Part shown: positions 52,844 to 61,866 of the stretch, piece after piece
How positions within the stretch are numbered: the stretch's first letter is position 1
How the letters are laid out: each line of letters begins with the position of its first letter
Assembly: GCA_014359475.1 (NCBI GenBank)
Contig: JACIZI010000002.1
Span: 124,001 to 188,000, forward strand
Length of the DNA stretch: 64,000 bases
Direction: 5' to 3'
Source: Marinobacter sp.
GTDB lineage: Bacteria; Pseudomonadota; Gammaproteobacteria; Pseudomonadales; Oleiphilaceae
The notes under the pieces: model-generated
Database searches by the model: none
What the model was told of the DNA's origin: nothing
The model's input: only the letters and a program-made list of their open reading frames with translations
Position numbers and translations under genes: made by a program

Positions 52844-54049
52844 TCAGCGGGTAACCTGGATGCGTGCTTCCACACGGCGGTTTTCCGCACGACCTGCGGC
52901 AGAGCTGTTATCGGCAACCGGCTGATCTTCACCGTAACCCACGGCAGTAACCCGTTCCGGATCAATGCCGAGGGGACCGGTCAGGCGCTCGGCAACCGCT
53001 TCTGCGCGGCGCTGTGAAAGAAACTGGTTGTAGGAGGCCTCACCCAGACTGTCAGTGTGGCCGGCGATTTCCACGGTGGTTTGCGGGTTCTCTTTCATGA
53101 TGTCGGCAATCCTGGCCAGTTCAGAGTCGAACCGGTCACCGATCACGGCGCTGTTGGTGGGGAACCGGACCTGCAGCTCAATGGTTTCGGTGGTTTCAGT
53201 TACCCCTTCGCAACCATCGGCATCCACGTCAATGCCCGCAGCGGTGCCGGGGCACTGGTCGCGGCTGTCGACCACGCCATCGTTGTCGCTGTCCAGTTCA
53301 CAGCCACGGCTGTCAACACTGGCTCCGGTGGCGGTGGCCGGGCACTGGTCCTGGCTATTGGCCACGCCATCGTTGTCGTCATCCGGTTCACAGCCGCGGC
53401 TATCCACGCTGGCGCCCGCCGGTGTACCGGGGCACTGATCCCGGTTGTCGGGTACGCCGTCGTTATCGGCATCCGCCGGTGCGATGGGCTTGGCAGGGGC
53501 CGGGTCGGAGACGGTGCGGCTGAAGGCAAAGCTGATGCCCAGTGAGGCCATGGTGTCGAAGGTGCTTTCATCAACGCCGTGGAATTCACGCAGATCAGCG
53601 CGGATGGATATGCTGTCGGATACGTTATAGCGGACACCGCCACCCAGATTGATGCGGGTTTCGTCATGGTTAGTGCCGGCGGTGTTGACCGGGCCATTGC
53701 CAAAGTCTGCCCGCCCGGCACCGAATGCCAGATATGGGTTCCAGGCTTCTTCAGGGGTGGCCAGATAGTAGAGGCCGTCAAGGCGGACTTCATCAAAATC
53801 CGAGGAACCCCCTACATACTTGCGGTCAGCATCGGCACGGGAATACACCACTTCTGCGGCCCAGTGGGGCTGGAAGCGGAATTCTGCTCCCAGGCCGAAG
53901 GTGCCGGTTTCACTGAGGTCCCGTTTGTCGTCAAACAGCTGGAACCCGGCAAAGGGATTCAGGTAAATGGTTTGCTTGTCTTCAGCCATGGCCGGGGTGG
54001 CAATGGCTGCCGTCAGAACGGCAATGGCGATCGGGCGCATGGTGGGCAT
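52844..54049 (-). CDS. OmpA-family porin with thrombospondin type 3-like calcium-binding repeats
   Basis: A 401-residue outer-membrane protein. Signal peptide (cleavage after A-M-A, near 22), an N-terminal eight-stranded barrel (about 23-180), three D-x-D-N-D-G-V type repeats with paired cysteines (about 193-280), and a C-terminal OmpA peptidoglycan-binding domain (I-A-G-H-T-D-S-L-G, N-R-R-V-E). It links outer membrane and cell wall; the acidic repeats probably bind calcium. AGGAGG lies six bases before the ATG at 54049. It has its own upstream region of about 140 bases, AT-rich relative to the genes. Confidence 0.95.
   Translation of the reverse strand: MPTMRPIAIAVLTAAIATPAMAEDKQTIYLNPFAGFQLFDDKRDLSETGTFGLGAEFRFQPHWAAEVVYSRADADRKYVGGSSDFDEVRLDGLYYLATPEEAWNPYLAFGAGRADFGNGPVNTAGTNHDETRINLGGGVRYNVSDSISIRADLREFHGVDESTFDTMASLGISFAFSRTVSDPAPAKPIAPADADNDGVPDNRDQCPGTPAGASVDSRGCEPDDDNDGVANSQDQCPATATGASVDSRGCELDSDNDGVVDSRDQCPGTAAGIDVDADGCEGVTETTETIELQVRFPTNSAVIGDRFDSELARIADIMKENPQTTVEIAGHTDSLGEASYNQFLSQRRAEAVAERLTGPLGIDPERVTAVGYGEDQPVADNSSAAGRAENRRVEARIQVTR
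53208..53475 (-). repeat. Three tandem ~90-bp repeats encoding calcium-binding motifs in the OmpA gene
   Basis: Three in-frame units, each encoding D-x-D-N-D-G-V, then D-Q-C-P, then a V-D-x-R/D-G-C ending, lie between the barrel and the peptidoglycan domain. They are similar at DNA level (repeated D-S-R-G-C-E and D-Q-C-P codons), so recombination could change copy number. Confidence 0.85.
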
Positions 54050-54191
54050 GCAGAACCTCCTGTCCGATTTATCGTGATTTGACCTTCCAGTTTGAATGAA
54101 GTCACATTTTCCTGACTTACGTGAAACTTAAGCCATAGGATCTCAAAAGACAAAAAATGGCGATAAATAAAAAGCGGAGACTTCCGTCAGA

Positions 54192-56429
54192 TCAGGCCGT
54201 TCTGAAGTACAGGTGGGCATTGGTTTTGCTGAAAATACGGGATTCGCCATTATCGAAGCGGACCTCAAAGGCGGACTCGGTCTCGCCACGAACCGTGCCG
54301 GGGCCATAGATGCCATGGTTGACCCGGGGGTTGGCCCAGACCGGCCCGGGGTTCGTGGTTTCCGGTGTCGGCGCGCCCTCAAGGCGTATTCCTTCGCGTT
54401 CCGCATAGCGACGGCTGATCCCGGTGACGGCATGGGCCAGTTCGCAGGTGGTTTGCTCCGGCTCGCGCCCGTTCAGCCAGTCACCCAGGGCTTGTGACAG
54501 CGCAAAATGCAGTTCCCCGACAAACCGGCTCGCAACCCGCTCGCCGTCCAGGTGAGGTGTGTCACCGGTACCCGGCACCAGCAGGTGCAGTTGGTGGCTG
54601 GCCCGGGTCATGGCCACGTACAGCAGTCGCCGTTCACTCGCGACAAGATCCTCGGTCTGGCTGCCCTTGCGGGGGCTGTAGGGCAGGTATTTTTCCTGCA
54701 GGCCCGGCAGGATTACCCTCGGCCACTCCAGTCCCTTGGTGCGATGGATGGTGGACAGCAATACGCCCCCCTGTTGCTTCAGGGAAGCCCGGGCTTTCAG
54801 GTTGTTCAGGTGGGTGATGGCTTCTGGTACTCCGATATCCAGGTTTTCCAGGTAGCGCACGAAACCGGTGATGGTGTCGATGCGCTCGTCGGCGGATTCG
54901 TGGGTCAGGGCAAGGCTGCGGACACCTTCGAACAGGTCGGTGCTGGTGATGTAATTCCGTAACTGTGCTCCGGCGGATTGTCGCCGGCGACCGAGCTGTT
55001 GCAGGGTTTCGCCCAGGGTTTTCAGCTTGCGGGCGGCCATGGGTGGCAAGGCGTCAAAATCCAGCGACAGCAGGCGCTGATCCCAGTGGTCGGGAAAACG
55101 AGCCAGGAAGCGTGCCAGATTGTCCAGTTCCGGCGCCTTGAGACCAACATGGGGAAACTGCAGCAGTAACCGGGCCATGTTCATCCGGTCTTCCTCGGGC
55201 ATTCTTTCCGGCGATCCGCCCAGCAGCGTCAGCAGGGCGGTCAGTGACGCCACTTCACGGCTGAACAGGGCGCCCTTGCCGGCATCAATCCGATAGGGAA
55301 TCTCTCGGGACAAGAGTTTCAGCTCGATGGGAACGCTCTGGCTCCAGACCCGGAACAGGATGGCACTGTCCGTTTGTTCCGCTTCCGGCATTGATTCCAG
55401 CAGTTTGACCACCGTGTCAGCATCGTTCTCGGTGGTGTGCTGTTCGATTGTGGTGTGCGGGGTCACCGGGTGCGCGTGGCACAGCACGTCCTTGCGGCCC
55501 CGGTTATGGGTGATCAGATGATTGGCGAGCAGGGCCAGGTGGTGGCCGTAGCGGAAGCTGTAGCTGAGGGTCTGCTCCCTGGGCTGATCGAATTCCTCGG
55601 CGAAGCGACTCAGTATGAACTCCGGCCGTGCGCCTCGGAATTCGTAGATGGTCTGGTCCGGGTCGCCTACAACGGTTACCCGGGCGCGGGTGCCGGCAAT
55701 GTAGCCCAGCAGCAGGTGCTGAATCTCGTTGGTGTCCTGGTACTCGTCCACCAGAATCAGTTCCATTTTATTGGCGACCAGTTGCTGCAAAGGCGGGTTC
55801 TGGTGAATCGCCATGACCGGCTCATAGAGCATGTCGGCATAGCTGATGCGGGCGTGGGACTTGCGCCACTGCTCGAAGCTGTGGAACAGATCGATCAGGT
55901 AGTAATGGTGGGGTGAATAGCCCAGTTCCTCAAATACCACCGCTGCCGGCGAGAGGGTGGATTTCACCCGATCGATAAAACCGGTGGCGGTCTCCACAAA
56001 GTCTTTCTTGTTGCGCCTGATCTCGTCCTGCAACTCTTCCGGAGCCAGTTGCCGGGTGAGCTGCCAGGCCTGGAAGCTGATTTCCTGCTCGGTGAGAATC
56101 TTGTCGGAGAAGGCCGGCAGGTAACCTTCCTGCACGAAACGGCGGTACAGCCGCAATCCCATGGAGTGGTAGGTGCGGATTTCCGGAAGGGATACTTGTG
56201 CACCGTGGGTGACGGATTGCAGTTTGCGCTGGAAATCATTGCGGGCGCTGCGGTTGAACATCAGTACCAGCAGCCGGTCCGGCCGGTAACCCTGCGCGAG
56301 CAGATAACGGATGCGCCAGGCAAGTGTCGTGGTCTTGCCGCTGCCGGCCACGGCGGTAATCACCGTGTGCTCGGCGGGCGCGGTAATAATCCGCTGCTGT
56401 TCGTCGGTAAGGTAGGCGGGAAGGTCCAT
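54192..56429 (-). CDS. UvrD/Rep-family superfamily 1A DNA helicase
   Basis: A 745-residue helicase. The ATG at 56429 (M-D-L-P-A-Y-L-T-D-E-Q-Q) puts the Q-motif and Walker A (A-V-A-G-S-G-K-T-T-T, 26-35) at the expected N-terminal place; the frame stays open further upstream but that part overlaps tmcA and has no homology. Motif II (L-V-D-E-Y-Q-D-T), motif III (V-G-D-P-D-Q-T-I-Y) and motifs V/VI (S-T-I-H-R-T-K-G-L-E, Y-V-A-M-T-R-A) are clear. The C-terminal tail (H-G-I-Y-G-P-G-T-V) resembles the polymerase-binding tail of UvrD/PcrA. It is divergent from tmcA by 88 bases. Confidence 0.93.
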   Translation of the reverse strand: MDLPAYLTDEQQRIITAPAEHTVITAVAGSGKTTTLAWRIRYLLAQGYRPDRLLVLMFNRSARNDFQRKLQSVTHGAQVSLPEIRTYHSMGLRLYRRFVQEGYLPAFSDKILTEQEISFQAWQLTRQLAPEELQDEIRRNKKDFVETATGFIDRVKSTLSPAAVVFEELGYSPHHYYLIDLFHSFEQWRKSHARISYADMLYEPVMAIHQNPPLQQLVANKMELILVDEYQDTNEIQHLLLGYIAGTRARVTVVGDPDQTIYEFRGARPEFILSRFAEEFDQPREQTLSYSFRYGHHLALLANHLITHNRGRKDVLCHAHPVTPHTTIEQHTTENDADTVVKLLESMPEAEQTDSAILFRVWSQSVPIELKLLSREIPYRIDAGKGALFSREVASLTALLTLLGGSPERMPEEDRMNMARLLLQFPHVGLKAPELDNLARFLARFPDHWDQRLLSLDFDALPPMAARKLKTLGETLQQLGRRRQSAGAQLRNYITSTDLFEGVRSLALTHESADERIDTITGFVRYLENLDIGVPEAITHLNNLKARASLKQQGGVLLSTIHRTKGLEWPRVILPGLQEKYLPYSPRKGSQTEDLVASERRLLYVAMTRASHQLHLLVPGTGDTPHLDGERVASRFVGELHFALSQALGDWLNGREPEQTTCELAHAVTGISRRYAEREGIRLEGAPTPETTNPGPVWANPRVNHGIYGPGTVRGETESAFEVRFDNGESRIFSKTNAHLYFRTA

Positions 56430-56517
56430 TGCGCTATTGTACGGTGCAACTGGCGCAGTGGTAACCCGTTCTCCATAATAGCCCCATGACTCATCAGTCC
56501 CCGATACGGAGCCCGCT

Positions 56518-58674
56518 GTGCCGGATAGCAACCATGCCGCCTGGAACGAGTTCTGCCGTAACCTGGCGGCCCTTGGCGAACGTCGCCTGGTGTTGCTGGA
56601 GGGCGACCGGTCCCGGGCGTTGGACTGGCTGGCCGGGCTGGAAGGCAGTCTGCAGCCGGAGGCGGTGCTGTGGGTGGGTTTCCGGGAGCAATCACCGCTG
56701 GCAACGGCAAATGTCACCGAACCGCGCAAAGCCGCCCGTTGGCTGGGGCGTGAGCTGGACTGGGTCGTCTGGGACGGGTGTGCCGGCAACCCGCCGGACG
56801 GACTGGCAGCCCTGACCGGCACCCTGAAAGCCGGCGGGCTGTTTTTCTGGCTGATGCCGCCGCTGGCGCAATGGTCAGGGTTTGAGGATCCGGATTACGC
56901 CAGAACCGGCCTGGAGACGGCTGAGTCTCACCCCTTTGCAGCGCGCATGGCGGGTATCCTGAAAAGTCACCCGGGGGTGGTCAGGCCAGGCCCTGACGGA
57001 ATGCCATTGCCGTTCCCCGCCGATAGGGCGACCAAACCGTTCAGGCCGGGCACGACGCCGGATCAGGAGGCGCTGATTGAGCGCCTGGTCAGACTGGGCC
57101 AGGGGCACCGGAAACGCCCGCTGGTGATCACCGCGGACCGGGGCCGGGGCAAGTCCGCCGCCCTGGGCATCGCCGCTGTGCGGCTTCTGCGGGCGGGGAG
57201 GCGCAGGATTCTGGTGGCCGCACCTTCCCTGGGGGCGGTCGGCTCGCTGTTCCGTCATGCCTGGCTGGAGGCCTTCGGCACGGAGCCGGCGGAACCGGCG
57301 AGCCGGTTGACGCTGGAAGATGGCGGGGAGCTGGTTTTTCTGGAAATCCGGGAGCTGTTGGCCCGGCAACCCGCCGCAGAGCTGGTGATGGTGGATGAAG
57401 CCGCTGCCATACCCGCGCCGCTGCTCAAGGCGGTGTTACTGGGTTGGCCGCGAGTGGCATTTGCCAGCACCGTACACGGCTATGAAGGTTCCGGCCGGGG
57501 GTTCGATATCCGCTTCCGGGCGGTGCTGGATGCGGAAACTCCGCAATGGCAGTCAGCGACACTGGCGCAACCGATACGCTGGGCCCGGGGTGATCCCCTG
57601 GAGCGTCTGGCCGCTCGCCTGTTTCTGCTGGATGCCGGGGCACCGACACCACCACCTGTAAAGCGGGAACCGGAGGTGACGCTCTGGTCGCCGGCCAGTG
57701 CTCCGGAGACCGAGCTTTCCGAAGCCTTCGGGTTGCTTGTCAGTGCTCACTACCGGACCTCGCCCGGGGATCTGCGCCAGTGGCTGGATGATCCCCGGGC
57801 GGTAAGCTGGGTGTTACGAACAGGTGACCGGTTGGCCGGCATACTCTGGGCAACCCGGGAGGGGGGGTTGGATTTGCCTCTGGCGCAGGAGATCACCCTG
57901 GGCAAGCGGCGCCTGCGGGGGCATCTTCTGGCCCAGTCTCTGGCGAGCCACAGCGGGTTCCCGGAAGCGGCTTCCCAGCAGTTATTGAGAATAGTGCGGG
58001 TGGCGGTGCCCGCGGATCTGCGCGGGCAGGGGCTGGGTCGCCGGCTGGTGGCCGCGGCCACTTGCTGGGCGGCAGAGCAGGGGCTGGACGCTGTGGGCAC
58101 CAGTTTCGGCGGCAGTGCGGCGCTGGCGCGATTCTGGGAGGGCTGCGGCCTGCAATTTGTGCGGGCAGGGTTGCGCCGGGAAGCCAGCTCCGGAGAGTAT
58201 CCCGTGCAGTACCTTAAAGGCCTCAGTCAGTCAGGGCAGGCATTACAGCAGCGGTTGGCGGGTCGTCTGGCGGAGCACTGGCTGACCCTGGTCCCCCTTA
58301 ACTGGCAGGATATGGAGCCGGCCTTGCTGGCGCAGTTGAGTGCCAGTCTGCCGGCCCCGGCCGGCATGACGGCAGACGACCGGCGCGACCTGTACAGCTT
58401 TGCCCGCGGCTATCGGGGCTATCTGCTGAGCCTGCCGGTGCTGCGCCTGCTGAGCCTGCAGCCGGGGGTGTTGGCGTTAGTGGCCGATGCCGGTCTGGCC
58501 GAATTGTGGAGTCGGGCGGTTCTGCAGGGGCAGGACTGGCCCCTCCTGCAGCGGGCCGGACTTTGCAAGGGCCGGAAGGAGGGGGAGGATCGCCTGCGGG
58601 CAATGGTGGCCGCTCTGGGTGATCTCAGCGGCTCAGCAGCTCAGCGAATTAACCAGACAGGACACTGTCACTGA
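56518..58674 (+). CDS. tmcA: tRNA(Met) cytidine acetyltransferase TmcA
   Basis: A 718-residue enzyme that makes N4-acetylcytidine at the wobble base of elongator tRNA-Met. An N-terminal domain is followed by a helicase-like module with Walker A (D-R-G-R-G-K-S-A, near 205-212) and M-V-D-E-A-A-A-I-P, then F-A-S-T-V-H-G-Y-E-G-S-G-R-G-F, and a GNAT acetyltransferase domain (R-V-A-V-P-x-x-L-R-G-Q-G-L-G). The start is GTG with GGAG upstream. Length equals the family norm. Its last 26 bases overlap the convergent hydrolase gene. Confidence 0.95.
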   Translation: MPDSNHAAWNEFCRNLAALGERRLVLLEGDRSRALDWLAGLEGSLQPEAVLWVGFREQSPLATANVTEPRKAARWLGRELDWVVWDGCAGNPPDGLAALTGTLKAGGLFFWLMPPLAQWSGFEDPDYARTGLETAESHPFAARMAGILKSHPGVVRPGPDGMPLPFPADRATKPFRPGTTPDQEALIERLVRLGQGHRKRPLVITADRGRGKSAALGIAAVRLLRAGRRRILVAAPSLGAVGSLFRHAWLEAFGTEPAEPASRLTLEDGGELVFLEIRELLARQPAAELVMVDEAAAIPAPLLKAVLLGWPRVAFASTVHGYEGSGRGFDIRFRAVLDAETPQWQSATLAQPIRWARGDPLERLAARLFLLDAGAPTPPPVKREPEVTLWSPASAPETELSEAFGLLVSAHYRTSPGDLRQWLDDPRAVSWVLRTGDRLAGILWATREGGLDLPLAQEITLGKRRLRGHLLAQSLASHSGFPEAASQQLLRIVRVAVPADLRGQGLGRRLVAAATCWAAEQGLDAVGTSFGGSAALARFWEGCGLQFVRAGLRREASSGEYPVQYLKGLSQSGQALQQRLAGRLAEHWLTLVPLNWQDMEPALLAQLSASLPAPAGMTADDRRDLYSFARGYRGYLLSLPVLRLLSLQPGVLALVADAGLAELWSRAVLQGQDWPLLQRAGLCKGRKEGEDRLRAMVAALGDLSGSAAQRINQTGHCH

Positions 58675-59770
58675 GCCCCATCGGGCAGTCCGCATCTGTC
58701 CAGCAGGGCTGGAAGTGCCGGTCAACTACCTCTTCCGGAACATCCCTGACCGTCGGGTAGGACCATACCGGGGATTGATCCCTGTCCACCAGCCGTGCAC
58801 GAATACCCTCCGACAGATCCGGCCGACGGATACACTCCAGTGCCATTGCCAGTTCCATCCGGAATACGTCCCGCAGAGTGAGTTGCTGTGCCTCCCGCAA
58901 CTGCCGCCAGACCAGCCAGGCGGTCACCGGGCAGCCGTCCCTCAGGCTGCCAACCGACTGCTGCCACCAGTCAGAGGTGATGTCTGCATTGACCAGCCGG
59001 TCCACTATGCCCGGTAGCTGGTCGCCGGCAATCAGTCTCGCGATGTCCTGTTCGTGTCTGGCCAGGGGGCTTGCGGGCAGCGCGTGGTAATCCAGAGTGT
59101 CCAACTGATTGAGCAGGCGGAACAGACGGCTGTCGTCGCTGGCAAGATTGCCGGTCCAGCGCTGTTCCTGCAGTTTGCTGACCAGCGAGCTTCGGACCTC
59201 ATCACTGATGGCCATATCCACCAGACCAATCCGCAGGGCATCGGAGATGTTCAGCCTGGCGCCGGTCAGCCCCAGGAACAGACCGGTGCGTCCCGGCAGC
59301 CGGTTCAGGAAATGACTGGCTCCGACATCCGGGAACAGGCCGATGCTGACTTCCGGCATGGCCAGGGTCAGATCTGTTGTGGCCAGCCGGTAGCGGCAGC
59401 CGGAAAGCAGACCCAGGCCGCCGCCCATGGTGACACCGTGGGCCAGACCCAGTATCGGCTTCGGGAAGCGGTGAATGCTGTAATCCAGCCGGTATTCAGC
59501 GGTGAAGAAACGGACGGGGGCATCCCTGTCTTCTTTGCCGGTGAGTGCGCCGTACAGGTTGCGGATATTGCCGCCGGCGCAGAAGGCCCGGTCGCCGCTT
59601 CCCTGCAGTACCACCAGGCAGATGCGTGGATCTTCCGCCCACCGGTCCAGGGTCTGTTGCATCTGTTCCACCATGTCGAGGGTCAGGGAGTTCAACGACG
59701 CAGGGGCGTCCAGGATGATCTGGCCTAGCATGCCTTCCATGCATTCGAGTTCCTGAACCTGAATTGACAT
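58649..59770 (-). CDS. 3-hydroxyisobutyryl-CoA hydrolase (enoyl-CoA hydratase/isomerase superfamily)
   Basis: A 373-residue crotonase-fold enzyme. The oxyanion-hole segments are visible: C-A-G-G-N-I-R-N-L and G-V-T-M-G-G-G-L-G-L, then P-E-V-S-I-G-L-F-P-D-V-G-A-S. The Glu/Asp positions and the long C-terminal extension after residue 270 separate 3-hydroxyisobutyryl-CoA hydrolase from shorter enoyl-CoA hydratases. It would act in valine degradation. No other valine genes are adjacent, so hydratase activity on another CoA ester remains possible. Confidence 0.88.
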   Translation of the reverse strand: MSIQVQELECMEGMLGQIILDAPASLNSLTLDMVEQMQQTLDRWAEDPRICLVVLQGSGDRAFCAGGNIRNLYGALTGKEDRDAPVRFFTAEYRLDYSIHRFPKPILGLAHGVTMGGGLGLLSGCRYRLATTDLTLAMPEVSIGLFPDVGASHFLNRLPGRTGLFLGLTGARLNISDALRIGLVDMAISDEVRSSLVSKLQEQRWTGNLASDDSRLFRLLNQLDTLDYHALPASPLARHEQDIARLIAGDQLPGIVDRLVNADITSDWWQQSVGSLRDGCPVTAWLVWRQLREAQQLTLRDVFRMELAMALECIRRPDLSEGIRARLVDRDQSPVWSYPTVRDVPEEVVDRHFQPCWTDADCPMGLSDSVLSG

Positions 59771-59889
59771 AGGGATTTCTCCGGTCTTGAGTGCATGTCA
59801 CGGGGTTGATTGATACCGTCAGCGGGGAACTGACGTATTTAAGCAGCATAAAACCGAACTCCGGCCGGGCCACCTTGATTTATCGCATT

Positions 59890-59916
59890 TTGAAGGGGTG
59901 ACCGCGGTGGTATAAA
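59890..59916 (+). promoter_or_regulatory. Candidate sigma-70 promoter for the cytochrome c gene
   Basis: TTGAAG and TATAAA are separated by 15 bases, about 57 bases before the cytochrome ATG, with a palindromic ACCGCGGT in the spacer. The elements are good but the spacing is short. Confidence 0.45.
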
Positions 59917-59972
59917 TCAACTAGGCTAAGTTTGTGATTGCATTCCCAAATAAAGATGAGAGGGTATATCCG

Positions 59973-60311
59973 ATGAAACTGAAACACTACACCATTGCCG
60001 GTCTTTTTGCGCTGGGTGCAGCCCTGCCTGCCATGTCGTCCGCCGCCGGTGACGCGGCAGCCGGCAAGGCCAAGGCCAGTGTCTGCGCAGCTTGTCACGG
60101 CAGCAACGGCCTGGCGTCCATTCCGACCTATCCGAACCTGGCAGGCCAGAACGAGCAATACCTGGTGTCCGCCCTGAAAGCCTACAAGAACAAGCAGCGC
60201 AGCGGCGGTCAGGCTGCCGTGATGCAGGCCCAGGCCCAGGCTCTGAGTGATGAGGATATCGCCAACCTGGCGGCTTACTACGCCAGTTTGCCGGCGGACG
60301 GCGGTAAGTAA
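59973..60311 (+). CDS. Small class I c-type cytochrome
   Basis: A 112-residue periplasmic cytochrome. Signal peptide 1-24 (cleavage after S-S-A-A), one haem site C-A-A-C-H (Cys38, Cys41, His42), a conserved Y-P-N-L-A-G-Q segment, a possible Met ligand in A-A-V-M-Q, and the C-terminal helix L-A-A-Y-Y-A-S-L. This is the single-haem half of a cytochrome c4, or a c5/c553-like carrier. The ATG at 59973 gives the signal peptide; GAGAGGG is the ribosome site. It probably carries electrons to a terminal oxidase. Confidence 0.92.
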   Translation: MKLKHYTIAGLFALGAALPAMSSAAGDAAAGKAKASVCAACHGSNGLASIPTYPNLAGQNEQYLVSALKAYKNKQRSGGQAAVMQAQAQALSDEDIANLAAYYASLPADGGK

Positions 60312-60344
60312 TTACCGAAGTCCCGGCTCAAGGGGCAGGGCGGT

Positions 60345-61727
60345 TCAGTCCGCCCCGTTGATGATCCGGTAAGTCGGTGTGTAGGCAGAAGAGCCGGGCA
60401 GTTTCATCCGGTTCTGTGCCACGAATTCCCGCAGCAACTTGTCCAGCGGTTTCAGCAGGCTGGGGTCCCCCTGAATCTCAAAAGGCCCTTTTTCTTGCAC
60501 CTTGCGGATACCGCTTTCCTTGACGTTCCCCGCCACAATACCACTGAAGGCCTTGCGCAGGTTGGCGGCCACCATGTGTACCGGTTGATCCCGGTGCAAT
60601 TCCAGGGCTCGCATTTTGGCATGGTCCGGCTCGAAGGGCAGCTGGAACACCGGGTCGATTTTCAGCATCCAGTTAAAGTAGTAGGCATCCTGCATCGCAC
60701 GGCGGAAGGTTTCCACTTCCTTCATGCCCTGCTTCATGGTGCGCGCTACCCGCACCGGGTCGTCGATGATGATCTCGTATTTGCTGGCCGCTTCGTCACC
60801 CAGTGCATTGCGGATGAACTGGTCGATCATCTCGAAGTACTCGGCATTTTCCTTCTGGCCGGTAAATACCACCGGGAAGGGCAGGTCGGCGTTGTCCGGG
60901 TGTAGCAGAATGCCCAGCAGGTAGAGGATTTCCTCGGCGGTGCCCACGCCACCCGGAAACACGATGACCCCGTGGCCACAACGCACGAAGGCTTCCAGAC
61001 GTTTCTCGATGTCCGGCATGATCACCAGTTCGTTAACGATCGGGTTGGGTGCTTCGGCACCAATAATGCCGGGTTCGGTAATGCCGATGTAGCGTCCGTC
61101 TTTTACTCTTTGCTTGGCATGGCCGATGGTGGCCCCCTTCATGGGCCCTTTCATGGCACCGGGGCCGCAGCCGGTACAGATGCTCAGTCCCCGCAGGCCC
61201 AACTGGTGACCCACTTCCTTGCTGTACTGGTATTCCGGCTCGTTGATGGAGTGGCCGCCCCAGCACACCACCAGATCCGGCTGCCGGCCTGCCTGCAATA
61301 CCCGGGCATTGCGCAGGATATGGAACACCAGATTGGTGATGTCGTCCGGATTGTCCCGGCGGAAACCGGCGGCAGATGGAGGAATGGAGTAGGAGTAGAT
61401 GATGTCACGCAGTACCGAGAACAGGTGCTCGCGGATGGCCCGCAGCATTTCACCGTCCACAAAGGCGTGGGCCGGGGCATTGATCAGCTCCAGCTTCAGC
61501 CCCCGGGGCTGCGGCACCAGCCGCACGTCGAACTCCTTGTTGGCTTCCATCAGGCTCTTGCTGTCATCCGTCTCCACGCCGGTATTCAATACGGCGAGTG
61601 CGCATTGCCTGAACAGCTGATACAGGCCCCCTTCGCTTTTATCCTTGAGGCGGTTGACCTCGTAATTGGAGAGGATTTCCAGACTGCCCTCGGGGGAAAC
61701 CAGGGCACTGACGGTGGGTTCTGACAT
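60345..61727 (-). CDS. ppnN: Nucleotide 5'-monophosphate nucleosidase PpnN (YgdH)
   Basis: A 460-residue LOG-family enzyme that hydrolyses purine/pyrimidine nucleoside monophosphates to base and ribose 5-phosphate; the E. coli enzyme is controlled by (p)ppGpp. Conserved N-terminal domain, C-T-G-C-G-P-G-A-M-K-G-P-M-K-G-A, and the catalytic LOG motif P-G-G-V-G-T-A-E-E are visible. The ATG at 61727 has AGGAGA upstream and gives the E. coli-like start; 30 further in-frame residues upstream look non-coding. It is divergent from thiI by 139 bases. Confidence 0.95.
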   Translation of the reverse strand: MSEPTVSALVSPEGSLEILSNYEVNRLKDKSEGGLYQLFRQCALAVLNTGVETDDSKSLMEANKEFDVRLVPQPRGLKLELINAPAHAFVDGEMLRAIREHLFSVLRDIIYSYSIPPSAAGFRRDNPDDITNLVFHILRNARVLQAGRQPDLVVCWGGHSINEPEYQYSKEVGHQLGLRGLSICTGCGPGAMKGPMKGATIGHAKQRVKDGRYIGITEPGIIGAEAPNPIVNELVIMPDIEKRLEAFVRCGHGVIVFPGGVGTAEEILYLLGILLHPDNADLPFPVVFTGQKENAEYFEMIDQFIRNALGDEAASKYEIIIDDPVRVARTMKQGMKEVETFRRAMQDAYYFNWMLKIDPVFQLPFEPDHAKMRALELHRDQPVHMVAANLRKAFSGIVAGNVKESGIRKVQEKGPFEIQGDPSLLKPLDKLLREFVAQNRMKLPGSSAYTPTYRIINGAD

Positions 61728-61788
61728 GAACGGCAATTCTCCTGGGGTTTTTGCGGCACTTTGGCATCTGCGTGCGCAAGCGCTCTGA

Positions 61789-61818
61789 TTGTGGTGCCAT
61801 ACGGGAAAACGGTACACT
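61789..61818 (+). promoter_or_regulatory. Candidate promoter for thiI
   Basis: TTGTGG and TACACT are separated by 18 bases, about 48 bases before the thiI start, in the divergent gap with ppnN. Both elements are only moderate matches to the sigma-70 consensus. Confidence 0.3.
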
Positions 61819-61866
61819 AAGGGTTTTCGCCGTCTTTCGCCACCCGATATTACCTATACTCCTATT

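Noticed and set aside
54192-56822. Helicase extended upstream to 56822
   Set aside because: The additional residues overlap the tmcA start, are Ser/Arg/Pro-rich and precede the normal helicase N-terminus.
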